This document shows, in pieces, positions 26,406-33,678 of a stretch of 64,000 nt of DNA (within the stretch, counting starts at the first letter, position 1; the number at the start of each line of letters is the position of its first letter). The notes beneath the pieces are model-generated. The model was given only the letters and a program-made list of their open reading frames with translations, ran no database searches and was not told the DNA's origin. The position numbers were made by a program, and so were the translations under genes. Origin of the DNA: an uncultured Dehalococcoidia bacterium (GTDB lineage Bacteria; Chloroflexota; Dehalococcoidia; Lucifugimonadales; Australimonadaceae); assembly GCA_958295525.1 (NCBI GenBank), contig OY282355.1, forward strand, positions 248,001-312,000. The letters are read 5' to 3'.

Positions 26406-26767
26406 CCATCCTCGTCCTCACGCTCCTCGTTTTCGCCGCGGTCGCCTTGCTCGCGCATCCCTTCTGGGCCGCCAGGCACGGAGGACGAAGCCTCGGCGAC
26501 CCCGCCCGCGACTTGGAGGAGGGCGTCCGCCGCGCCCGCGACCGCGTGTACGAAGAAATGCGCGCCCTCCAGCAGGAATACTTCCTGAACAACGCCGCTG
26601 AGGAGGACTACCGCGCCCAGTTGCATGCCGCCCGCGTCCGCGCCGCGGAACTCCTGAACCAGCAGCGCAGCGCCCGCGAAACCGCCGACGCCATCGAGCG
26701 CCGCGTGGACGCCGAAATCCGCGGAACGGCGGAGCAGACCCCAGCCGGAAAAGAGGACGAGGCGTGA
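26402..26767 (+). CDS. Small membrane-anchored coiled-coil protein (CcmI-like position)
   Basis: A 121-residue protein with one N-terminal membrane helix (MTILVLTLLVFAAVALLAH) followed by a charged, probably coiled-coil region rich in Arg and Glu (about 35-105). ATGA overlaps with ccmF upstream and GTGA with the next gene downstream, so it is embedded in the operon. Architecture and position match the N-terminal anchor part of CcmI, the apocytochrome chaperone, but no TPR repeats are present. Functional call is inference. Confidence 0.72.
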   Translation: MTILVLTLLVFAAVALLAHPFWAARHGGRSLGDPARDLEEGVRRARDRVYEEMRALQQEYFLNNAAEEDYRAQLHAARVRAAELLNQQRSARETADAIERRVDAEIRGTAEQTPAGKEDEA

Positions 26768-28017
26768 AGCGAGCCGCTTTCGTTGCGCTTCTCCTGTCCG
26801 CGCTCCTCTTTGCGCCCGCGTCCGCCCTCGCGCAGTCCGGCGGCGCCGTCGAAATTCGCGGGCGCGTGCTGCACGGCGCGGACAGCCCCGCGTTCGACCC
26901 CGCCGATGCGCGCGTCACCCTCAACGTCTTGGACGGCGGAGCCGCCGTTTCCCAAGAGTCGGCCTCGCCCGACGCAACCGGCGCGTTCGCCTTCCGCGCC
27001 GTCCCCGCCGAAGACCGAACGTTCTTCTTGTCCGTCGAATATCAGGGCGCGGTCTACTCCGCCGTCCGCCAATCCGGCGACCTCGGCGAGCCCATCGTCG
27101 TCACCGTGTTCGACTCCACCCACGACACGTCCGTCCTCGCCGTGCAGAGCCACACCGTCGTTGTGACCGGCGCGGTCGGAGACGAGGGGTTCGTGGAGGT
27201 GCTGGAGCGCGCCATCATCCGCAACGACAGCGACCGCTCGCTCGCGCCCGACCCCGACGCGGAAGGGCCCGCGATGCTGAGCTTCCTGCGGTTCGCCCTT
27301 CCTCCCGGCGCCTACAACCTGGACGTGCGCTCCAACATCGTCGGCGGGCAAGTCTTGGAAGTGGACAAAGGCTTCGCCCTCACCTCGCCCGTTCCCCCCA
27401 CCGGAGGCGGCGAGCCGCACCGTTTCGAATTCGTCTACCGCCTCGACTACGACGAGCCGACGCTCGATCTCTCGCGGACGATGCGCTTCGGCGCGGAGTC
27501 GCTGCGGTTCGTCGCCCCGGCGGACGTCGGCGCGCTCTCCGCGCCGCAGCTGGACGACCTCGGCGCCGCGGACTTCGACGGACGCCTCCTGCGCCTGCTC
27601 GAGGGGCAAAACATCGCCCCCGGCGAGGTCGTCCAAATGGCCGTCTCCGGCCTCCCGCTGCCCTCTGCGTGGGACGCCGCCCGCGGGACGGCGGGCGAGT
27701 GGTATGTCCGCTACGCCGCCCCCGCCGTCGTCGGAGCCGCCGCCGCCGTTCTCTTCCTGCTCGTGTTGCTCCGCAAGCGCGCGCCCGACGCCGGACGCGA
27801 GCAGTTGCTCGCGCAAGCCCGCGCCCTCCGCGCCGCATACGACGGCGGAGCGCTTGGCCGGTCGGCGTACGAAGGCCGGACGCGCGCGATCCGCGACGCG
27901 CTCACGCGGCTGGAAGTCCGCGAACGGCTGGCGCAGGCGAGCCCCGAGGCGCTCACGCGGCTGGAAGCGCCCGAACGGCTGGCGCAGGCGAGCCCCGAGG
28001 ACGCCCCGAAAGATTGA
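26764..28017 (+). CDS. Envelope protein with carboxypeptidase-regulatory-like domain
   Basis: The 417-residue protein starts with a GTG overlapping the previous stop (GTGA). A signal peptide ends near ALAQ (residue 24). A beta-sandwich of the carboxypeptidase-regulatory or CNA-B kind follows (about 27-130: GRVLHG, ATGAFAFRAVPA). A single membrane helix lies near residues 318-340, then a short cytoplasmic tail with two exact-frame 17-residue repeats (LTRLE...LAQASPE). It ends the act/ccm operon. Members in similar positions may help cytochrome assembly or sit next to the complex; the role is unknown. Confidence 0.7.
   Translation: MKRAAFVALLLSALLFAPASALAQSGGAVEIRGRVLHGADSPAFDPADARVTLNVLDGGAAVSQESASPDATGAFAFRAVPAEDRTFFLSVEYQGAVYSAVRQSGDLGEPIVVTVFDSTHDTSVLAVQSHTVVVTGAVGDEGFVEVLERAIIRNDSDRSLAPDPDAEGPAMLSFLRFALPPGAYNLDVRSNIVGGQVLEVDKGFALTSPVPPTGGGEPHRFEFVYRLDYDEPTLDLSRTMRFGAESLRFVAPADVGALSAPQLDDLGAADFDGRLLRLLEGQNIAPGEVVQMAVSGLPLPSAWDAARGTAGEWYVRYAAPAVVGAAAAVLFLLVLLRKRAPDAGREQLLAQARALRAAYDGGALGRSAYEGRTRAIRDALTRLEVRERLAQASPEALTRLEAPERLAQASPEDAPKD
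27901..28002 (+). repeat. Two 51-bp tandem coding repeats
   Basis: 27901-27951 and 27952-28002 are near identical and encode two 17-residue units at the C-terminus of the preceding envelope protein. Confidence 0.85.
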
Positions 28018-28064
28018 CTTCGTTCGCCCGCATCCCGCCTCCGCGCAGGATCGAGGCGCAGTCC

Positions 28065-28093
28065 TTGACACTTGAGCGCAACGCCCCTACGAT
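28065..28093 (+). promoter_or_regulatory. Promoter of the amidohydrolase operon
   Basis: Perfect TTGACA (28065-28070), 17-bp spacer, TACGAT (28088-28093). A GGAAGGAAG ribosome site precedes the ATG at 28141. Confidence 0.75.
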
Positions 28094-28140
28094 TGCGGCG
28101 TCCCGCGCGGGAAAGCCGGGCGCGGGGGAAGGAAGACGCT

Positions 28141-29349
28141 ATGCCGGAAGAGAACGTTCGGGCGGACAAACTCGGGGGCACGGCCCGCAGGCGCAACGAG
28201 AGCGTGCGCGAGGTTCGCGCCGGGGCGCAGGGCGCCTACAAGTACATCTCGGCGGATAACCACATTGACCTCGTGTGGTACCCGCGCGACATCATCCAGT
28301 CGCGGATCGCGGGCAAATTCAAGGACGCCGCGCCCAAAATCGTCGAGTCGGACAAGGGCACGGCGTGGCAGTGGGAAGGCGACATCCACGCTTTCGCGGC
28401 GGACGGCAAGGACTGGGCGAAGTACGCCAAGCGGTTCGATCCGGTGGAGGTGGAGGAAGGGAAGTTGCCGCCCTCCGATCCCGAGGTGCTCCTCCAGCAC
28501 ATGGACATCGGCGAGTTGTACGCCGGGGTGTTCTACGGGAACACGCGGAAGTGGACGTTCAAGGACAAGGAGTTGGAGAAGGCGGTCTACCAGGCGTTCA
28601 ACGACTGGGCGATCGAGGCGTGCGCGCATGCCCCGGACCGGCTGTTCGTGCTCCCTTGGCTGCACGCGGCGTTCCCCGAAACCTGCGCCGACGAACTGCG
28701 CCGGCTCGCCGACCGGGGCGTCCGCGCCGTCGAGTTGAGCCCGAACGATATGGCGGAGGGCGTTTGGTCGCCCGTTTGGGAGCCGGTGTGGGATGCGGCG
28801 GAGGAGACGGGAACGGTGATTTGCACGCACATCGGCGACGCGGCGGGCACGCCGTACCCCCCGAACGAGCACGGGCAATCGCTGGCGCACTTCTCGCAAG
28901 TGCCGTTCAATCCGGCGGGCAAGCACATCGCGCAATTCGTGTTCAGCGGGATATTCGACCGCCACCCGAACCTGCACGTTTCGGTCGCGGAGTGCCGGAT
29001 TGGATGGCTGCCCTTCCTCTTCCAGTGGATGCAGCGGTGCCACAGCGACCGGACGCCGGACTCCATCCATCCGCTGCGGGAGGAGCCCCTGCACTACCTG
29101 AAGCGCAATATGTCGTTCACCTTCGAGGAGGACTACATCGGCGCGAAGATGATTCCCGACCCGGAGTTCCTGATTCGGGACAGCGTGATCTGGGGCTGCG
29201 ACTACCCGCACGAGCAGGGGCAGACCTGGCCGGACGCGACCCCGGCGATGGAGCGCATGTTCACGGGAACCGACCCCGACTTGGTGCATGAGGTCGTCTG
29301 GGCGCGGGCGCAGCGGATATTCGGCGTCCACGGGCCGAACGGAGCGTAG
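28141..29349 (+). CDS. Amidohydrolase-2 family metal-dependent hydrolase/decarboxylase
   Basis: The 402-residue protein is a TIM-barrel amidohydrolase of the ACMSD/amidohydrolase-2 group. SADNHIDLV near residue 38 occupies the N-terminal metal site, with His in THIGDAAG and FDRHPNLHV, and Asp in GCDYPHEQG near 353. These enzymes use one metal for hydrolysis or non-oxidative decarboxylation of aromatic or keto acids. I set the start at 28141 on the GGAAGGAAG site; upstream sequence is promoter. It heads a tight five-gene operon with RidA-like, ThDP-decarboxylase and amidase genes. Substrate unknown. Confidence 0.83.
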   Translation: MPEENVRADKLGGTARRRNESVREVRAGAQGAYKYISADNHIDLVWYPRDIIQSRIAGKFKDAAPKIVESDKGTAWQWEGDIHAFAADGKDWAKYAKRFDPVEVEEGKLPPSDPEVLLQHMDIGELYAGVFYGNTRKWTFKDKELEKAVYQAFNDWAIEACAHAPDRLFVLPWLHAAFPETCADELRRLADRGVRAVELSPNDMAEGVWSPVWEPVWDAAEETGTVICTHIGDAAGTPYPPNEHGQSLAHFSQVPFNPAGKHIAQFVFSGIFDRHPNLHVSVAECRIGWLPFLFQWMQRCHSDRTPDSIHPLREEPLHYLKRNMSFTFEEDYIGAKMIPDPEFLIRDSVIWGCDYPHEQGQTWPDATPAMERMFTGTDPDLVHEVVWARAQRIFGVHGPNGA

Positions 29350-29351
29350 CA

Positions 29352-30527
29352 ATGCCCGAGAACCGCTACAAGAAGGAAGTCCTCCTCGCCGACGAGCGCA
29401 ACCGCAACACGGCCGCCGTCCTGCGGTACGGCCCCTACGTGTTCCTCTCTTCGTCCGACGGCCACCGCGACCTGGTTACGCAGCGGGTGGACCCGGAGTT
29501 GGACGGGCAGGCGATTCCGCAGTGCAACAACGCCTACGGGCGGCAGGCGCGCCGCCTCGAGCAGGTCGGCTACGGCGGCGACGCGGCGGTTTGGATCGAA
29601 AACTTCACGTCCGGGCAGTCGTGGCGCTTGGAGCGGATGGCGACGTGGCCCGACCATTTCGGCGAGGAGGGGCACAAACTCGCGGTGAGTTTCGGGGCGC
29701 AGTGCAAGATGGCGGGCGTCAATATGCTCACCGCCGTCGTGATGGCGATGACCCCGGACTTGGAGCGGCAAGTGTTCGTGCATCAGCCGCACCGGGGCCG
29801 CGCCTCGCGCATCACGCGGTGCGGCGACTTCACCTACGTCATTGGCGTGCGCGGGCGCTCCAATCCGTTCACGGACGAGGAAGCGGAGGAGGAGGTTCCG
29901 GAGCAGTTCGAGACGGAGTTGTTCTACACCTACGAGTGGCTGCGCTCGCACTTGGAGAAGGGCGGCGGAAGTTTGGACGACTTCGTTCGGACGGACTGCG
30001 CGCTCAAGCGGACGCGCGACGCCGAGCCGTACTACGCCGGATTGAAAGAGCGGTTCGGGGGGCGCGTTCCGTTCGCCGCCTACTCGGTGGGCACGCTCCT
30101 CGGCGGACGCGGCCTAATGGAGATCGGCGGCGTCGCCGTCAACCCGGGCGGAGCGAAAGAGACGGCGTGGCTCGCGGAGGATCCGAACCGGGCGCAAGCC
30201 GTCCGCGCCAACGGCCTCGTCTTCGCGTCGGGGGCGTCCGGCCTCGCGGACGAGCGCACGGGCGCGACGCGGCAGGAGTTGCACGGCGACCGCGAGGGGC
30301 AGGCGCGGCAGGCGCTCCGCCGTTTGGACGCCGCCCTCAACCGCTTCGACACGTCGTTGGAGAGCGTGCTGCGCCTCGACGTGTTTCTCGACGACATCTA
30401 CTTCGAGGACGAGTTCGTCGCGCTTGCGGGCGAGTTCTTCGGCGCGGATCCGCCGGCGATGAACGTCGTAGGCGTGGATCTGCAAGGCAACGCCGAGGTC
30501 GAACTCTCGTGCATCGCGGGGGCGTAG
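29352..30527 (+). CDS. Triple RidA-like (YjgF/UK114) domain protein
   Basis: The 391 residues divide into three domains of about 125 residues that each read as RidA-like: one at 1-125 (YGPYVFLSSSDGHRD), one at 130-255 (CGDFTYVIGVRGRSN, with an EPYYAG-type ending) and one at 265-391 (ANGLVFASGASGLAD ... VLRLDVFLDD). RidA proteins are normally about 130 residues and trimeric, hydrolysing reactive enamine/imine intermediates. A fused trimer is plausible, with three active sites at domain interfaces. The neighbours suggest deamination of a nitrogen-containing acid. The fusion is directly read; the function is inferred. Confidence 0.72.
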   Translation: MPENRYKKEVLLADERNRNTAAVLRYGPYVFLSSSDGHRDLVTQRVDPELDGQAIPQCNNAYGRQARRLEQVGYGGDAAVWIENFTSGQSWRLERMATWPDHFGEEGHKLAVSFGAQCKMAGVNMLTAVVMAMTPDLERQVFVHQPHRGRASRITRCGDFTYVIGVRGRSNPFTDEEAEEEVPEQFETELFYTYEWLRSHLEKGGGSLDDFVRTDCALKRTRDAEPYYAGLKERFGGRVPFAAYSVGTLLGGRGLMEIGGVAVNPGGAKETAWLAEDPNRAQAVRANGLVFASGASGLADERTGATRQELHGDREGQARQALRRLDAALNRFDTSLESVLRLDVFLDDIYFEDEFVALAGEFFGADPPAMNVVGVDLQGNAEVELSCIAGA

Positions 30528-30531
30528 AGCG

Positions 30532-31053
30532 ATGACGCAGCCGGAGCCGGTCGCGCGCGGAGTTGAGGCGTCGGTGATCGCCGCGGAGTTGCGCGCGCTG
30601 GGGATAGACCACGTCATCTGCATACCGGACTCGTATCAGAAGACGCTCATCGCCCTCCTGCAGGACGATCCGGCGATCCGGTTCATCACCGCCTGCACGG
30701 AGGACGAGGCGATGGGGATCAACGCCGGCCTCTACGTCGGCGGCAAGAACCCGATGCTCGTCATTCAGAACAACGGCATCTTCGCCTCGATCAACACGAT
30801 CAAGGCGATTCCGCTGGACGCCCGCGTGCCGACGTTCATCTTCGTCGGGCAGTATCAGCGCGACCCGGCGCTTCCGATAGAGGAGAGCAAGTCGCGCGCC
30901 GTCCGAATGGTGGAGCCGACGCTGGACGTTTGGGGGGTTCCGCGCTACCGGCTGGAGGGCCCGGAGGACGTCGGCAATATCCGCGCCGCCTACGAGCGCG
31001 CCCACGAGACGATGGGGCCCGCGGCGTTGATCGTCGGCGCGCCGACGCTGTAA
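30532..31053 (+). CDS. ThDP-decarboxylase alpha-like subunit (sulfo/phosphonopyruvate type)
   Basis: The 173-residue protein has the N-terminal pyrimidine-binding half of ThDP enzymes: CTEDEAMGINAGLY near residue 58 holds the Glu that activates the cofactor, followed by PMLVIQNNGIF. It matches ComD (sulfopyruvate decarboxylase alpha) and the N half of phosphonopyruvate decarboxylase in length and layout. It starts five nt after the RidA gene and is followed four nt later by the beta partner. It would decarboxylate a 2-oxo acid; the substrate is not shown by sequence. Confidence 0.83.
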   Translation: MTQPEPVARGVEASVIAAELRALGIDHVICIPDSYQKTLIALLQDDPAIRFITACTEDEAMGINAGLYVGGKNPMLVIQNNGIFASINTIKAIPLDARVPTFIFVGQYQRDPALPIEESKSRAVRMVEPTLDVWGVPRYRLEGPEDVGNIRAAYERAHETMGPAALIVGAPTL

Positions 31054-31057
31054 GCCT

Positions 31058-31621
31058 ATGGAACGCAACGAAGCGATCAACATCCTGGCGGAGGGGCGCG
31101 GCGGCGCCGTGTCCGTGGTTACGATGCAATCGGTCTACCCGTGGCATCAGGCGGGGCAGGGCGAGACGCTGCACATTGACGCATCGCAGTGCATGGGCAG
31201 CGCGTCGTCCATCGGGCTTGGGCTCGCGGCGGCGCGCCCCGACAAGAAAGTGATGGTTTTGGACGGCGACGGCAGCCTGCTGATGCAACTCGGCTCGCTG
31301 GTGACCATCGCCGGGCAGTCGCCCGAGAACTTCTATCACTTCGTGTTCGCCAACAGCCTGCATCAGAGCACGGGGAACCAGCAATTGCCCGGCGCGGGCC
31401 GGTTCGACTGGACGGCGCTCGCCAAGGGAGCGGGCTACGCGGACGCGCTGCGCGTGGAGGCCGCGGAAGACCTGATCGAGCGGCTCCCGCGGATCTGGGC
31501 TATGCGCGGGCCCGTGCTCATCGAACTCGTCATCGAGCGCGAAGACCGCGAGCCGCTATGGGCGGGCGTGCCGATGGCGAAGCAGACCGCGCTCCTCAAA
31601 GAGCAGTTGGCGGCGTCGTGA
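31058..31621 (+). CDS. ThDP-decarboxylase beta-like subunit
   Basis: The 187-residue protein has the diphosphate-binding motif GDGSLLMQLGSLVTI near residue 68, continuing to FANSLHQSTGNQ (the GDGS...N pattern that binds magnesium and ThDP). It is the ComE-like partner of the preceding subunit; together they make the split form of sulfopyruvate or phosphonopyruvate decarboxylase. The stop overlaps the amidase start as GTGA. Enzyme family is firm, identity of the 2-oxo acid open. Confidence 0.85.
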   Translation: MERNEAINILAEGRGGAVSVVTMQSVYPWHQAGQGETLHIDASQCMGSASSIGLGLAAARPDKKVMVLDGDGSLLMQLGSLVTIAGQSPENFYHFVFANSLHQSTGNQQLPGAGRFDWTALAKGAGYADALRVEAAEDLIERLPRIWAMRGPVLIELVIEREDREPLWAGVPMAKQTALLKEQLAAS

Positions 31622-33036
31622 GCGGCGGCCTCTGGCGGCTCTCCGCCGTCGAACTGCTGGACGGCTACCGCCGGCGCGACTTCTCGCCCGTCGAAGCGGC
31701 GCAGGAAGTCTTCGAGCGCATCGAGCGGCTCGACCCGAAGTTGAGCGCGTTTCTCTCGCTCAACGCGGACGACGCGATGCGGGCGGCGCAGGCTGCGGAA
31801 GCGGCGTGGATGGGCTCCGGCGAGCGCGGGCTGCTCTGCGGCGTTCCGATTTCGCTGAAGGACAGCATCGAGATGGCGGGCCCGCCCACCACCTACGGCT
31901 CGCTGCCGTTCGCGGACAACCGCCAGCCCGACTCCGAGATCGCGAGGCGCATCCGCCGCGAGGGCGGCGTGCTCATCGGCAAGACGAATCTGCCGGAGTT
32001 CGCGCTGCACGGCGCGGTGGACAACCGCCTCAGCCCGCCCGGGCGCAACCCGTGGAACCTGGAGCATACGTGCGGCGGGTCGAGCGGAGGCGCGGGCGCG
32101 CAGGTCGCGGCGGGGCTCGGCCCGCTCGCCATCGGGACGGACTCCGGCGGCTCCGTTCGGATGCCCGCAGCGATCAACGGCGTTTTCGGCCTCAAGCCGA
32201 CCTATCAGCGCATGCCGTCCGTCCAAACGTGGCGCGCCGCGCCCGGGCGCTCGCACAACGGCCCGCTGACGCGCACGGTGCGCGACGCCGCGCTCGTTCT
32301 GCAGGCGCTCGCGGGCGCCGACCCGCGCGACGGCGAATCCAACTTGCCGCCCGTCGCCGACTACTTCGCGTTCGCTTCAGGCGACTTGCGCGGGCTGCGC
32401 GTCGCCGTGAGTCACGACTTCGGGCGCGGCTTCGCAATGGACGCCGAGGCGCTCGCGCTCGTTCGGGAGACGGCGCGCTTCTTCGAGGACGCGGGCTGCA
32501 TCGTGACGGAGGCCGATCCGCCGACGATAGAGGAGCCGGAGGAACTGGAGCCGGGGGTGTGGGCGTACTCCGGCGACCACTACGCCGCCGCCGAGGCAAT
32601 GATTCCCGGCTTCCTCGAAAAGCATCTGGACGATCTGAGCGATGTCGCGCGTCCGGTGTACGAGGCGGGGCCTCGCGCGAAAGCGTGGCAATACCGCCGC
32701 GTCGTCCGCCGCAACCGCGCCTACGGCCTGCGCGTTCAGGAGTGGTTCCGCGCCTACGATTTGCTGCTGAGCCCGCAGATGGGCCCGGCGCAGCGCGTCG
32801 AGGATGTCCGGCTGCCGGACAGGTCGCGTCCGCCGCAGAGTTTCAACACGCCGTTCAACCACGCCTACAACCCTGCCGCCGCCGTTCCCGTGGGCTTCCA
32901 TTCGAACGGCCTGCCGCTGGCCGCGCAGATCGTGGGGCGGCTTGGCGACGACGTAGGCGTCCTGCGCGCCGCCGCCGCGCTGGAGCGCGCCCGCCCGTGG
33001 GGGCATCGCTGGCCCCCGCTCGCGGAGGAGAGGTAG
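31618..33036 (+). CDS. Amidase signature family hydrolase
   Basis: The 472-residue enzyme, starting at the GTG that overlaps the preceding stop, has the Ser-cisSer-Lys triad: PISLKDSIEMAG (Lys about 81), HTCGGSSGGAGAQ (about 160) and IGTDSGGSVRMPAA (about 180). It hydrolyses an amide, possibly releasing ammonia from an intermediate made by the upstream operon genes. Length is normal for the family. GatA of the tRNA amidotransferase is unlikely since no gatB/C is nearby and the operon is catabolic in type. Confidence 0.88.
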   Translation: MSGGLWRLSAVELLDGYRRRDFSPVEAAQEVFERIERLDPKLSAFLSLNADDAMRAAQAAEAAWMGSGERGLLCGVPISLKDSIEMAGPPTTYGSLPFADNRQPDSEIARRIRREGGVLIGKTNLPEFALHGAVDNRLSPPGRNPWNLEHTCGGSSGGAGAQVAAGLGPLAIGTDSGGSVRMPAAINGVFGLKPTYQRMPSVQTWRAAPGRSHNGPLTRTVRDAALVLQALAGADPRDGESNLPPVADYFAFASGDLRGLRVAVSHDFGRGFAMDAEALALVRETARFFEDAGCIVTEADPPTIEEPEELEPGVWAYSGDHYAAAEAMIPGFLEKHLDDLSDVARPVYEAGPRAKAWQYRRVVRRNRAYGLRVQEWFRAYDLLLSPQMGPAQRVEDVRLPDRSRPPQSFNTPFNHAYNPAAAVPVGFHSNGLPLAAQIVGRLGDDVGVLRAAAALERARPWGHRWPPLAEER

Positions 33037-33072
33037 GCGGGAGGGGGTGGGGGGATGCGGCGACGGGTTATG

Positions 33073-33678
33073 CTAAGAGACGACACCAATCGCGACCAAC
33101 AAGGACGCGACTCCGAGTATCCCGACTATTACGAACCCTGCGACAGCGATTCGCTTGAGTCCTTTGAGGTCTCGCGCCACTAGGGATTGCGCGGTGTCTA
33201 TGCAAGAAGCGACTTCTTGCTTGGTGGCGACCTGAGACAAAGCCTCTGTCAGTTCGCGTCGCATATCCTGCGTGGCGGAATCGGCGCTGGCGACGACCGA
33301 CTCCATTGTGTCCAAACGAGGAATGACTTCTTGCTTGGTGGCGACCTGCGATAAGGCTTCGGCCAGTTCGCGTTGCATGTCCTGCACGCCTGAACCGGCG
33401 TTGGCGATGGCCGACTCCAGACGGCCCACTGCCGCCGAGATCTGTTCGGCTGCTTGTCCTAAGGCTTGTTTCGCCTCGCCCTCCAGCGATCCTACCTGGG
33501 CTGCGACCTCCCGCAAGCGGCCCACCACCGAAACGAGTTCTTCGCATAGGCTATGGACCGCATACAGGGCAGTCTCATAGCCTGTCGCCTTTTCGTCCAG
33601 CCGCTCCAAAGTCACTATGATCTGGGAAGCGGACTCCTCGATTTCGAGGAACTTCTGAACGTGCTCATCGCTAGCCAT
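33073..33678 (-). CDS. Coiled-coil protein with C-terminal membrane anchor
   Basis: The 201-residue protein begins at ATG 33678, inside the stop region of the upstream helicase gene (8-bp overlap), so it is translationally coupled to it. Most of it is helical coiled coil. Two 38-residue units (period 114 bp) each read LSQVATKQEV. A single membrane helix closes the C-terminus (about 178-198, IAVAGFVIVGILGVASLLVA). I recognise no enzyme domain. A membrane-tethered coil coupled to a helicase-nuclease is a common shape for phage-defence effectors, but also for structural proteins; the role is inference. Confidence 0.7.
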   Translation of the reverse strand: MASDEHVQKFLEIEESASQIIVTLERLDEKATGYETALYAVHSLCEELVSVVGRLREVAAQVGSLEGEAKQALGQAAEQISAAVGRLESAIANAGSGVQDMQRELAEALSQVATKQEVIPRLDTMESVVASADSATQDMRRELTEALSQVATKQEVASCIDTAQSLVARDLKGLKRIAVAGFVIVGILGVASLLVAIGVVS

